This document shows, one piece after another, positions 27,046 to 35,858 of a DNA stretch of 63,589 nt. The stretch covers positions 1 to 63,589 of the forward strand of contig CAYOED010000010.1 of NCBI GenBank assembly GCA_964402925.1. Reading direction: 5' to 3'. Source of the DNA: Suilimivivens sp964402925. Its GTDB lineage: Bacteria; Bacillota; Clostridia; Lachnospirales; Lachnospiraceae. The first letter of the stretch is position 1; each line of letters opens with the position of its first letter. Below the pieces are notes generated by a model that was not told the origin of the DNA, made no database searches, and worked only from the letters and a program-made list of their open reading frames with translations. The position numbers and the translations under genes are program-made.

Positions 27046-28149
27046 ATGTACGATTATATAGTGGTTGGAGCAGGGCTGTTTGGAGCGGTATTTGCACAAC
27101 AGGCACGTGAAAAAGGAAAAAAGGTATTGGTGATTGATAAGCGTCCTCACATTGCAGGCAATGTGTATACAGAAAAAATTGCCGGAATTAATGTTCATAA
27201 ATATGGAGCTCACATATTTCACACTAATAATAAAGCAGTATGGGACTATGTAAACAGATTTACTGAGTTTAATCGATTTACGAATGCCCCAATTGCAAAT
27301 TATAAGGGGGAATTATATTCGCTACCTTTTAATATGTATACGTTCAATAAAATGTGGGGGGTAGTAACGCCTGAAGAAGCCCAGAAAAAAATCGAAGAGC
27401 AGAAATCAGAACTGAAAATCACAAAGGTATCAAATCTGGAAGAGCAGGCAATAAGTCTTGTCGGAAAAGATATTTATGAAAAACTAATTAAGGGATATAC
27501 AGAAAAACAGTGGGGGCGCCCTTGCAATGAATTGCCTGCATTTATAATTAAACGATTACCAGTACGATTTACATTTGATAATAATTATTTTAATGCATTA
27601 TATCAAGGAATTCCTATTGGCGGTTATACAAGAATGGTGGAAAATATGCTTATGGGAATAGAGGTAAAATTGGGTGTTGACTACCTGAAAAATAAAGGGA
27701 AATATGATGCTTTGGCTCATAAAGTTATCTATACAGGACCAATTGATTCTTATTTCAATTATGAGCTGGGAACATTAGAGTATCGTGCAGTACGTTTTGA
27801 AACAGAGGTGCTTGATGTTCCTAATTATCAGGGGAATGCAGCCGTGAATTATACAGATAGAGAAACACCATGGACTCGAATTATTGAACACAAGTGGTTT
27901 GAATTTGGTACACAGCCAAATACGGTAATAAGTAGAGAGTATTCTTCGGAATGGAAGAAAGGAGACGAACCTTATTATCCAGTAAATGACAAAAAAAATA
28001 ATGATTTATATGAAAAATATAAGGAAATGTCTTTGAAGGAAGAAAAAGTGTTTTTTGGTGGCAGACTGGCAGAATATAAATATTATGATATGGACGCAGT
28101 TATTGCATCATCACTGGAAGCAGGAAAATACTTAGAGGAGTGGGAATAA
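27046..28149 (+). CDS. glf: UDP-galactopyranose mutase
   Basis: Glf is a flavoenzyme converting UDP-galactopyranose to UDP-galactofuranose. The 367-residue protein begins with the FAD-binding YDYIVVGAGLFGAVFA and has KVLVIDKRPHIAGNVYTE, YGAHIFHT, and FTEFNRFTNAP, then EKQWGRP, all conserved in the family. The start is ATG 27046, spaced 5 bases from GAGGTGG; a GTG at 27037 lies inside that site. It is the last gene of the locus and implies galactofuranose in the polymer. Confidence 0.95.
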   Translation: MYDYIVVGAGLFGAVFAQQAREKGKKVLVIDKRPHIAGNVYTEKIAGINVHKYGAHIFHTNNKAVWDYVNRFTEFNRFTNAPIANYKGELYSLPFNMYTFNKMWGVVTPEEAQKKIEEQKSELKITKVSNLEEQAISLVGKDIYEKLIKGYTEKQWGRPCNELPAFIIKRLPVRFTFDNNYFNALYQGIPIGGYTRMVENMLMGIEVKLGVDYLKNKGKYDALAHKVIYTGPIDSYFNYELGTLEYRAVRFETEVLDVPNYQGNAAVNYTDRETPWTRIIEHKWFEFGTQPNTVISREYSSEWKKGDEPYYPVNDKKNNDLYEKYKEMSLKEEKVFFGGRLAEYKYYDMDAVIASSLEAGKYLEEWE

Positions 28150-28522
28150 AAATAATATAGAGGTGGGAATCCATGAAAAAGCGCCATGGTTTGAAAGCTT
28201 CTCAGAAAGGAACTTCCAATGAGTAATTAAGGCATTGGAATTCGTTTCCGGAAGAGTATTTTATACCTTCCGGAAACGAAGTGCTCAACAGACCATAAAC
28301 CACCGTGCAGTGTGCTCTAAGCAAGCGGAATATACAAAATTCGATGGAAGCTAACACGCATGGGAAATGCCATCTGCTGAGCCATAAGATTTTTCAAGGC
28401 ATAGTACCCGCTATATCCAATGTTTATACTTATGTCCATTTTTTCACTAATTCTTTTTTGCAAAATATTCATTTGTAAAATTTCAAATGAAAACTTATTC
28501 AGAGAGATTCCGAGAAGTTATT
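28150..28522. other. 373-base intergenic region after glf
   Basis: Contains a 17-codon ORF (28172-28225) with a GAGGTGGG site that is probably chance, the hairpin at 28241-28280, and A/T-rich DNA before the convergent gene. No protein-coding gene is recognised. Confidence 0.5.
28241..28280. terminator. 14-bp perfect hairpin at the end of the polysaccharide locus
   Basis: TTCGTTTCCGGAAG at 28241-28254 pairs perfectly with 28267-28280, and an inner GTAT/ATAC extends the stem. It lies between glf and the convergent secreted-protein gene, the right place for a terminator serving both. There is no T-run, so it may instead be a stability element. Confidence 0.45.
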
Positions 28523-31111
28523 CTAATTACCGATTCTCCCCTCTGCATTCCCGTAATTAATATAATGATAGTAATAACTCTTTAAATCATTTCCATAAAT
28601 TTGTGGCAAATCAAAATACCTGTTCATATACTTCCGGACATTAAACGTTTCTTTTGCCTGCCTTCCTTCAGTCATCCCCCATGAAACAAAATGTTCCAAG
28701 ACTTTCAATCTGTTATTTCCGTACACATTTGCTACATCTTGATTATTCGCCACATAGTAATCATAGTCATATACTAACGAATAATCAATTCCATCGTGTA
28801 TACTGCTCGAGTTCTCACTCGCATCACGACCTTCTGCATATCCAGAATCTATATAATGTATATAGTATGCTTTCATATCATCTCCAAATGCATTATTCAA
28901 GTCAAAATATCTCTCCCGATATATATGAACATTAAATGAGTCAATTGCCTGACGCCCCTCTGACATTCCAAATTCCACAAAATGTTTCAATACCACTTTA
29001 GGATCGTCCCCCAATACAGCATAAATGTCTGGATTATGATTAATGTAATAGGAATAATCATATACTTTACTATAGTCAATGCCCTCATAAATGCTACTAT
29101 CACCAGTCGGTGTACTTGGTGCAGTCTGTATGTAATCTTTGCCATTCCTTCCCTCTGCACGCCCATAATCAATATAGTGGAGGTAATACAATTTAAGATC
29201 ATCGCCATATGCATTTTGTAAGTCCCAATAATTACTTTGATACACATGAACAGCAAAGCTATCTATTGCCTGCCGTCCTTCTCCCATTCCATATTTCACA
29301 AAATGCTCCAACGCTTTGTATTTGTCATCGCCATATGTCCTCTTTAAGTCAGCATATTTTGATACGTAATATGTATAATCATAAACTGCTGAATAATCAA
29401 TGCCATTATAGACATTACCCGACTCAGTTCTTTCCTGAACAGTATAATGAAAAGTAGCGCTTTTTCCGCCAAAGGTAATCGTAGCCGTCCGCGCTCCGAC
29501 AGTGTTGGTGTCAAAGTCCTTTATTTGATATTCATCTTCATGCAATATCCTTGACCCGTTTATATAGTTTGCTGTTACGGTCAAACCGGTCGTATCAACA
29601 GCCGTTCCCTTCTCGTACAAAACTTTTGCAGGCGGTGTGATGGTAAGGGAAGACAGTTCACCTAGCCCCGCGCTCGCTTTGACTGTAATTACGCTATCTT
29701 TATAGGAGGCAGATACCTCCATGTTGTCCCAGCTCTGATTGGATAATTGGTATGCCACAAGATTATAGATAACATTTTTATAATTATCTGGCATAGAGTT
29801 TGTTACAGGAAGCGAAAACTCTGTTTTGCCATTGGCAAGATTTTGTTTCACCAATTCAACAAAGGGGTCTGACCACTGTGTTATCATTCCTGTTTTTATA
29901 AAATAATTATTCTCCAGGGAGGTTGATTCGTATCCAGGCGTTGCAGATGTATGATCCGAATGCACAAGCCCCATAATATTGTCAGTTAAGCCAAAGTACA
30001 TATGCTCATAATAGGTTCCCTTGTAATTCGCGCCCATGTCATCCCATGTACTGTCAACCTGATACCATTGTCCATCCATCCGAACTGCAGTCCAGACATG
30101 ACCATTCCCTTCGACCCGGCCTGTTGCAATACCTGCTTTATTCAAAAGCATTACATAGGCTTTATGATAAGACTCGCAGGTTCCCAGACCTCTGGCAAGC
30201 ACTCCTTCTGCGGAACAGTAACTATAGGAATGATCATAATCCGCGTGATCCAGAATCCAGTCATGCAGCCATACAGCTTTTTCAAAATCAGATGTGCATG
30301 ATTGCTCACATTCTGCTACAGTATTCTCAACAATCTGCTCAACTGACGGATATTGGGGATCTTGTATATTTAATTTGTAATCATACAAACCTGTGCTTTT
30401 GAATTGGTTTGTGTTCTTATCACGTACACTAAAACGGACATAATATGTGCCCGATGCATGAAACGTAAAAGAAAAAGAGTTACTATCCTGGTATGCACTG
30501 TTGGAGCCCCAACTGACATCATATACTGAAACAAGTTCAGATGTCATAATGCTATGAATCCGGTATTGATAATCTCCCGAACCGCCATCTGCATTCACGG
30601 TAAATGTGATTGGCGTTTTGCATTGAATCTGTTCTGGATATTCGACGGTAACGCTTAGCCCAGAGGTCTGCTTCGCTGTACTCTTAGAAACCTCATTTAT
30701 AGCCTCACCAGAAATTATATCAGTATTTTCAGCTGGAAAATCCTCTGCGATTTCCCCCTCAACATCCGCATCTAATATTTCATCAGAACTTCCATCGGCA
30801 TCCTCACCCTGTACTTCATCAAGGGATTCGTTGTCATCTTCCCCTTGAATGTTGTCAGAGCTTCCATCAGAATCATCTTCTTGAACTTCGTCAGAGCTTC
30901 CATCAGAATCATCTTCTTGAACTTCGTCAGAGCTTTCATCAGAGTCTTCCTCCTGAATTTCATCAAGGTTTCCATTGGCGCCTTCAATTTGGATATTCGT
31001 AGCAAAATCCGGAGATTCTGCAAACGCATTAATTGGAGTCATCGCGATCGTTCCGAATAATAAACCTATGACAAATACAATTGACAAAGTTCGGTGCTTT
31101 TTAATAAACAT
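28523..31111 (-). CDS. secreted transglutaminase-like protein with C-terminal repeats
   Basis: An 862-residue secreted protein. The signal peptide ends at AFA near residue 31. About 45-120 is an acidic Ser/Asp/Glu region of short repeats (EDDSDGSSDEVQ). The transglutaminase-like core has a full catalytic triad: Cys312 in GTCESYHKAY, His338 in GNGHVWTAV and Asp353 in QVDSTWDD. A bacterial Ig-like domain follows (about 490-560). From about 567 there are three roughly 95-residue units, each a pair of HFVxxGMxEGRQA and HYIxYGxAEGR motifs. ATG 31111 is 9 bases after AAGGAG; the ATG at 31120 directly abuts that site. It may process or crosslink surface protein. No sortase motif is seen; the repeats may bind the wall. 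Confidence 0.82.
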   Translation of the reverse strand: MFIKKHRTLSIVFVIGLLFGTIAMTPINAFAESPDFATNIQIEGANGNLDEIQEEDSDESSDEVQEDDSDGSSDEVQEDDSDGSSDNIQGEDDNESLDEVQGEDADGSSDEILDADVEGEIAEDFPAENTDIISGEAINEVSKSTAKQTSGLSVTVEYPEQIQCKTPITFTVNADGGSGDYQYRIHSIMTSELVSVYDVSWGSNSAYQDSNSFSFTFHASGTYYVRFSVRDKNTNQFKSTGLYDYKLNIQDPQYPSVEQIVENTVAECEQSCTSDFEKAVWLHDWILDHADYDHSYSYCSAEGVLARGLGTCESYHKAYVMLLNKAGIATGRVEGNGHVWTAVRMDGQWYQVDSTWDDMGANYKGTYYEHMYFGLTDNIMGLVHSDHTSATPGYESTSLENNYFIKTGMITQWSDPFVELVKQNLANGKTEFSLPVTNSMPDNYKNVIYNLVAYQLSNQSWDNMEVSASYKDSVITVKASAGLGELSSLTITPPAKVLYEKGTAVDTTGLTVTANYINGSRILHEDEYQIKDFDTNTVGARTATITFGGKSATFHYTVQERTESGNVYNGIDYSAVYDYTYYVSKYADLKRTYGDDKYKALEHFVKYGMGEGRQAIDSFAVHVYQSNYWDLQNAYGDDLKLYYLHYIDYGRAEGRNGKDYIQTAPSTPTGDSSIYEGIDYSKVYDYSYYINHNPDIYAVLGDDPKVVLKHFVEFGMSEGRQAIDSFNVHIYRERYFDLNNAFGDDMKAYYIHYIDSGYAEGRDASENSSSIHDGIDYSLVYDYDYYVANNQDVANVYGNNRLKVLEHFVSWGMTEGRQAKETFNVRKYMNRYFDLPQIYGNDLKSYYYHYINYGNAEGRIGN
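28527..29415 (-). repeat. three tandem ~95-residue protein repeats
   Basis: Three units, each opening with GIDYS.VYDY.YY and containing two aromatic-rich half-units ending EGR. Within each half-unit the pattern is D-L-x-x-x-(Y/F)-G-D-D followed by YY.HYI.YG. They are probably cell-wall or glycan-binding modules; I do not know a formal name. Confidence 0.7.
30790..30980 (-). repeat. acidic short tandem repeat
   Basis: Near-identical 36-base units coding for a D/E/S-rich stretch, including two copies of EVQEDDSDGSSD. It lies just after the signal peptide, probably a flexible spacer or calcium-binding region that may vary in length between strains. Confidence 0.65.
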
Positions 31112-31150
31112 TGCCCACATCTCCTTTTTGTTATTGTTTTTTACATTTTT

Positions 31151-31179
31151 AGAATACCATAAAGTAGTATTTATGTCGA
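31151..31179 (-). promoter_or_regulatory. promoter of the transglutaminase-like gene
   Basis: Read on the minus strand, TCGACA (31174-31179) and TATTCT (31151-31156) are 17 bases apart, about 40 bases from the start at 31111. This is a plausible SigA-type promoter. Confidence 0.5.
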
Positions 31180-31367
31180 ACTAATTGAAAACATTATTTC
31201 TAGGGAAAAGCTAATTAATTCAAGTATTTTCTCGTGAAATGTAGTAAAATATAGGTATCAACTGAAAGGCTTTTGAAAAGTTATCCCAGCACAACACGGT
31301 TATACTTTTTGATCGTCTGGATGCCAACTTAGGACAAGGAAGAAATTTTAACAGGAGCCGAGAAAGA

Positions 31368-33515
31368 ATGGAACAATTGTGTAAAAACGTATATAGAAAA
31401 GTAAAGGAAAGAATATCCGCGATAGTGGTTCATGAAGAAGGAGAGTTTGTGCTTCAAGATGAATTAATATATGTTACCAAAGGCTCGAAAATTGTGCCCA
31501 AAAGTAAAGCATATGCGTATACATATGCCTTCTATACATTGAAACGTCCTGGTCAGTATTTGTATTCTTATGATTACCAGATGGAAGAACAATGGCTGAG
31601 TAGAGGAGAAAGCTATGATTCACCTGAAATTGTGAAGACGGATACAATATTTGATGATCATAATTTGCCTGAGGATAAAGAAGGATATATAAGAATTTCC
31701 ATTAAAAATTTAAAGAACAAGAGTATGTGCGTAAGCTTAGAAGACGCTCTGATGATATATTCACCCGAAGGGATATCAGGTAGAGAGGGATGGAAAGCAG
31801 CAGAAGCTAAATCACAGAAACGCCGCGTCAAGCATTTTATGGATCGGCGGGATGTGCAGGAGGAAATTGGGCATACGGTGGAAACGGTGCTTAAAACATC
31901 CAACAATTCTAATAAGCTGATATTTACGTTATTGACGGATACGCACTACGTACTTAATGGAAACTGGGAAATGACAGCGGCAACAATTGAGGCGGTAAGC
32001 AGTACGGTTCATCCACATGGAGTTATCCATTTGGGTGATTTTACAGATGGCATTCTGGACAAAGAAATCTGTAATGATTACAGTAATAGGGTATTAGGCA
32101 GAATGCAAAGCTGGGGCTATCCTGTCTATGTGGCATTGGGTAATCATGATGCTAATTATTTTAGAAAGAATCCCTATATTCTGAATGGAGAAGAACAATG
32201 GGAAATGTATCTTAATAAGATAATGAAGCCCGGATGTACGGATGGCAGCCCCAAACTTTGGTATAGAATGGATATTGATGATTTTCACTTGCGATTGTTG
32301 ATGCTGCATTCTTATGATAATAGTGAGCAACTGCGTTATGGATTTTCATTGGAGGAGATTGACTGGATTAAAGAAGAATTAGAAAATATTCCGGAAGATT
32401 ATCGAATTTTAATTTGCAGCCATGATGCGCCTTTGGCGAGACTGGATTATTGGGCAAAGGAAATCCGTAATGGGGAAATGTTGTGTGACTTGCTTGATCA
32501 ATGGAATAAAGAGCATGAAAATCGAATTCTTGGATTTTTGCATGGACACACGCATGCCGATCTGATATATCAGGAAAGAAGATTCCCAATTGTTTCCATG
32601 GGATGCAGTAAAATAGAATATTTTGAAGACAAAAAACCAGAAGGTGCAATCTGCCCGGTGCGAGTGGAGGGAGAGGTAAGCCAGGAACTTTGGGATACCC
32701 TGATCTTAGATTGTGAAACCGGAGATATGGATTTTATCCGCTTTGGAGCAGGGACAGACCGACATGTAAAAGGAAGAACAGCGCTGCCATGCCCTCAGAT
32801 ATGGGCACATCGTGGCGCGTCTGGTCATGCTCCGGAGAATACACTGGAGGCGTTTGGTCTGGCAGCAGAACAAAAAGCAGATGGGGTTGAGCTGGATGTT
32901 CAGTTTACTAAGGACAGGCAGCTTGTTGTAATCCATGATGAGCGTATTGATCGTACATCAGATGGAACTGGTTTGGTTGCTGACATGACGCTGGAGGAAC
33001 TTCGCAAATACAATTATAACAAGACTCACCCGGAATTTTCACATTGCGATATTCCGACGCTGGAGGATGTGTTTAAGCTCTTAAAGCCAACAGGCCTGCT
33101 GATTAACATTGAATTAAAGACCGGCATTAATTTTTATCCGGGAATCGAGCTGGAGACCATAGAATTGGTTGAGAAGTATGACCTGCAGAACAGGGTGATT
33201 TATTCATCATTCAATCATGAATCCATTAAAAAGGTGAAAGAATTGCGGCCTGAAGCAAAATGCGGCTTCTTATACAGCAACGGTATTGCTGATGCAGCTT
33301 CTTATGCAGCCAGCTATCACGTGGAGGCGCTTCATCCTGCAATTAATAATATGAAATACCCAGGTTTTGTAGAGTCGTGTAGGGAGAAAGGAATTAAAAT
33401 CCATACATGGACGGTTAATTCTGAAAGAGAAATAGAACAGATGCGGCAATATGGTGTTGATGCTGTTATTACAAACTTTCCAGAAAGAGCTGTGAAAGTG
33501 TTTGGCTCCAAATAA
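31368..33515 (+). CDS. metallophosphoesterase-glycerophosphodiester phosphodiesterase fusion
   Basis: A 715-residue protein in three parts. Residues 1 to about 170 are unassigned and beta-rich, with no signal peptide. About 180-440 is a calcineurin-type metallophosphoesterase with TDTHY, HLGDFTDG, GNHDAN, CSHDA and GHTHAD in order, all five metal motifs. About 478-715 is a GDPD domain: AHRGASGHAPENTLEAF, VELDVQFTKD, VIHDERIDRTSDG. The two catalytic domains could release and dephosphorylate glycerophosphodiesters from teichoic-acid-like polymers or lipids. AGGAG about 10 bases before ATG 31368 sets the start. It is divergent from the secreted transglutaminase-like gene. Confidence 0.85.
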   Translation: MEQLCKNVYRKVKERISAIVVHEEGEFVLQDELIYVTKGSKIVPKSKAYAYTYAFYTLKRPGQYLYSYDYQMEEQWLSRGESYDSPEIVKTDTIFDDHNLPEDKEGYIRISIKNLKNKSMCVSLEDALMIYSPEGISGREGWKAAEAKSQKRRVKHFMDRRDVQEEIGHTVETVLKTSNNSNKLIFTLLTDTHYVLNGNWEMTAATIEAVSSTVHPHGVIHLGDFTDGILDKEICNDYSNRVLGRMQSWGYPVYVALGNHDANYFRKNPYILNGEEQWEMYLNKIMKPGCTDGSPKLWYRMDIDDFHLRLLMLHSYDNSEQLRYGFSLEEIDWIKEELENIPEDYRILICSHDAPLARLDYWAKEIRNGEMLCDLLDQWNKEHENRILGFLHGHTHADLIYQERRFPIVSMGCSKIEYFEDKKPEGAICPVRVEGEVSQELWDTLILDCETGDMDFIRFGAGTDRHVKGRTALPCPQIWAHRGASGHAPENTLEAFGLAAEQKADGVELDVQFTKDRQLVVIHDERIDRTSDGTGLVADMTLEELRKYNYNKTHPEFSHCDIPTLEDVFKLLKPTGLLINIELKTGINFYPGIELETIELVEKYDLQNRVIYSSFNHESIKKVKELRPEAKCGFLYSNGIADAASYAASYHVEALHPAINNMKYPGFVESCREKGIKIHTWTVNSEREIEQMRQYGVDAVITNFPERAVKVFGSK

Positions 33516-33612
33516 GAGCATTAGTTAATATATATGTATTTGTTGGATTTTGCATCATCCCCAATTTTTCAGAGGGCATTTGCGTACAGCTATTGGGAAA
33601 ATATATAAGGAG

Positions 33613-33671
33613 GGTCACGATTCCTAAACCAGACGGTGGTGTGCGCAAGCTTGGCATACCAACAGTGATTT
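33613..33671 (+). pseudogene. group II intron reverse transcriptase/maturase fragment
   Basis: One frame reads RVTIPKPDGGVRKLGIPTV, the highly conserved RT block of group II intron maturases. The frame is lost just downstream and no other RT block or intron domain V is seen nearby, so this is a relic. It lies close to the edge between the polysaccharide/phosphodiesterase region and the accessory region. Confidence 0.75.
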
Positions 33672-33726
33672 GTTATATCCATAAACGTTCTTACTTTATA
33701 AAGCTATTTGTAAATGAAATATCTGC

Positions 33727-33779
33727 GTTGCCGTACTAAACTGATATTCCTAGTTTATCATAACAGGAGGAACGGCAAC
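33727..33779. repeat. inverted repeat with nested stem
   Basis: GTTGCCG (33727-33733) pairs with CGGCAAC (33773-33779), and inside it TAAACT pairs with AGTTTA. It may be a folded RNA or the end of a mobile element left with the maturase scrap. Confidence 0.35.
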
Positions 33780-34011
33780 TGGAGATTTTCCTGTCAGCGG
33801 CACGTTCCTGTCTTTTAACAACAATTGACTTTTCTTCTCATCTAATGCCAAGCAAGCACTGGTGATGCGGACTATAATGACTTGGAATTTTTTGTCGGAA
33901 ACCGGTTAATGTTATCAGGAATATTAGTTCGTGATTGCGAGAACAGCTGGAAATTGTCAAAAAAAGGAATGTATGATATTGTGTAAAAAAATGGAAGGAA
34001 AATCGTAATTT

Positions 34012-34248
34012 ATGAATAACAACAATAATAACAGGGCAATTATGGAAAAATATGTATGGTATATATTAAAATATCATAAAGATTTTAATGGGAGTTTATC
34101 GGACGATCAGTGTATACGTAAAATTGACCGTGAAACAGGTGATGTAAGTATAGTTGATTTTGTAATGTACAGAAATGCATTAAAAAGTTATTCAAAACAA
34201 GATATTGATCTGGTTCTAATGGATTTTGAACAACGCGGCTGGATTTGA
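34012..34248 (+). CDS. 78-residue protein upstream of the radical SAM gene
   Basis: A small protein opening with an Asn run; ATG 34042 (MEKYVWYILKYH) is an alternative start. The ribosome site is weak (GGAAGG, about 13 bases upstream of 34012). The C-terminal half (YRNALKSYSKQDIDLVLMDFEQRGWI) looks like helices of a winged-helix fold, as in small RiPP-recognition proteins, but I cannot assign it to PqqD. It lies 184 bases before the radical SAM gene, which has its own promoter. A role in the RiPP locus is possible only by proximity. Confidence 0.5.
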   Translation: MNNNNNNRAIMEKYVWYILKYHKDFNGSLSDDQCIRKIDRETGDVSIVDFVMYRNALKSYSKQDIDLVLMDFEQRGWI

Positions 34249-34366
34249 TTTCCTTAGGCTTCCTCTTGTACAGTGAAAAACCATTTATTATATTACATCA
34301 GGATTTTACATCTGTCAGCAAAATTTTTATTTTGAATAGCAGCTTAAAACAGTACTGCAAAAATGC

Positions 34367-34396
34367 TTGACCCCTGCTAAAGAATGACAGTATACT
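34367..34396 (+). promoter_or_regulatory. promoter of the radical SAM/RiPP unit
   Basis: TTGACC at 34367-34372 and TATACT at 34391-34396, 18 bases apart, match the SigA consensus well. They lie about 40 bases before the maturase start, so the maturase and probably the precursor are transcribed from here. Confidence 0.65.
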
Positions 34397-34432
34397 GATA
34401 GAGAAAAAAGAAAAAGGGTAAAATGGGGAGTT

Positions 34433-35800
34433 ATGAATACTGATACAATGGCAAAAATTGAATTAGGAAGCCCTATAAGGGCAAATTTAGAAATTACAGA
34501 AGCGTGTCCGCTCGCTTGTAAGCACTGTTACACATATTGGGGATTTGCTGCGACAGGGAAAAAAGTATTGCCCCAAGATGAATCTTATGAGTTAGAGCAC
34601 TTTAGTAGGATTATTGATATTCTGTCAAATCGCGGCGTGAGGACACTCACCTTTACCGGCGGCGAGCCATTTGAAAAGCGAGATATATTGTATCCGCTTA
34701 TAAAATTCGCAAAAGACCGTGGAATGATTGTGTTTGTAAATACCAGTGCTATACTGGTAGAACAAAAGGATGTGGAGATAATCAAAAGCCTGAACGCTGA
34801 TGGTTTTCTGGTATCGCTTATGTCTTGTGATAAGGAAACTAATAATCGTCTGGCTCAGGCTGACAGCTATGATAAAACGATAAATGGCATAAAGAATCTG
34901 GTCGAAGCAGGTCAGAATGTAAATATCAATATGGTATGTTCCAAAGAAAATTATAAAGACGTTCGCAGGACTGCGTTATTGGTTGAAAAATTGGGTGCAT
35001 GGAGTTTTTCAGCCGCCCCCATGATGGCAGCGCTTTCTTATCCTGATTACCTTGCCATGAGGCTCTCTGGAAGTGAATTAAACGGTGTAATTCATGATCT
35101 GCTTTGGGTGAAGGAACACACGAAATTACTGACAACAACATTGGAGGCATTACCCTATTGTGCATTTTCAGAGAATGAATTAGAAGAGCTTCGTCCCATT
35201 CTGTCCCACAGTTATTGCGGAGCCGGACTGAGCGACTGTGCAATTTCTGTTTCCGGAGATATACGCCCATGCATCATGAGCGGGGAATCCGTTGGCAACA
35301 TCTTAAAAGATGATTGGGATGATATATGGAGAAAACTTTCAAAATGGAGATCAGGCGATATACTGCCGTCTGAATGTCTGAAATGTACAGCCGTTGACGA
35401 ATGCGGCGGCGGATGTCGCGTCTCAGCAAAAACGGTTAATGGTTCCTTCTCAGCGAATGATCCTTATATGGTCGGCAGATTGTCACGAAAGCTTGCCCCT
35501 GCTGTTTCAGATACACATGCAATGCCTGGTAAAAGTGTTTTTTCCAAAGATACGAGGCTATGTATATCAAGGAAAGCTGTGGATAGGCACGAGCCATTTG
35601 GAGGTACTGTATTTATTGGAAACAGAGCAGTTTTTCTCAAAGAAGGGCCTTATGAGTTATATTGTAGAATGAAAGAGATGCGTGCGTTTAGTCCTGCTCA
35701 GATCGAGGCAGATTACGGTGTTAATTTAATTGATTTTCTTAATTTTATTCAATTATTGCTTGATGAGGGGATTGTTGATATAATGGAAACATACAAGTAA
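34433..35800 (+). CDS. radical SAM/SPASM peptide maturase
   Basis: A 455-residue radical SAM enzyme. The cluster motif CPLACKHC gives Cys25, Cys29 and Cys32. GGEP follows at about residue 80, the SAM-binding glycine motif. A SPASM domain (about 260-335) has CGAGLSDC, then SGDIRPC and a perfect C-x2-C-x5-C-x3-C (CLKCTAVDECGGGC), binding auxiliary iron-sulfur clusters. The last 70 residues (FIGNRAVFLKEGPYELY, then FIQLLLDEGIVDI) resemble a PqqD-like RiPP recognition element. This is the architecture of enzymes that install thioether, C-C or epimerised bonds in ribosomal peptides. The next gene, 58 bases on, encodes a repeat-core peptide, the likely substrate. GGGGAG sits very close to ATG 34433, so ATG 34448 is possible. 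Confidence 0.88.
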   Translation: MNTDTMAKIELGSPIRANLEITEACPLACKHCYTYWGFAATGKKVLPQDESYELEHFSRIIDILSNRGVRTLTFTGGEPFEKRDILYPLIKFAKDRGMIVFVNTSAILVEQKDVEIIKSLNADGFLVSLMSCDKETNNRLAQADSYDKTINGIKNLVEAGQNVNINMVCSKENYKDVRRTALLVEKLGAWSFSAAPMMAALSYPDYLAMRLSGSELNGVIHDLLWVKEHTKLLTTTLEALPYCAFSENELEELRPILSHSYCGAGLSDCAISVSGDIRPCIMSGESVGNILKDDWDDIWRKLSKWRSGDILPSECLKCTAVDECGGGCRVSAKTVNGSFSANDPYMVGRLSRKLAPAVSDTHAMPGKSVFSKDTRLCISRKAVDRHEPFGGTVFIGNRAVFLKEGPYELYCRMKEMRAFSPAQIEADYGVNLIDFLNFIQLLLDEGIVDIMETYK

Positions 35801-35858
35801 CTGTTGTAAGCTATAAGTCATTGTAATTTATAGCCATCATACCTAAGGAGGTGTTTGC

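Larger units (their letters stand above)
33516..34011. other. 496-base region of mobile-element debris
   Basis: Contains the reverse-transcriptase scrap at 33613-33671 and an inverted repeat at 33727-33779. No intact gene is seen. Confidence 0.5.

Noticed and set aside
30772..31060. Repeat-rich ORFs on both strands over the acidic region of the secreted protein
   Set aside because: Shadow frames of the acidic repeat; they lack their own ribosome sites and overlap the signal-peptide gene.
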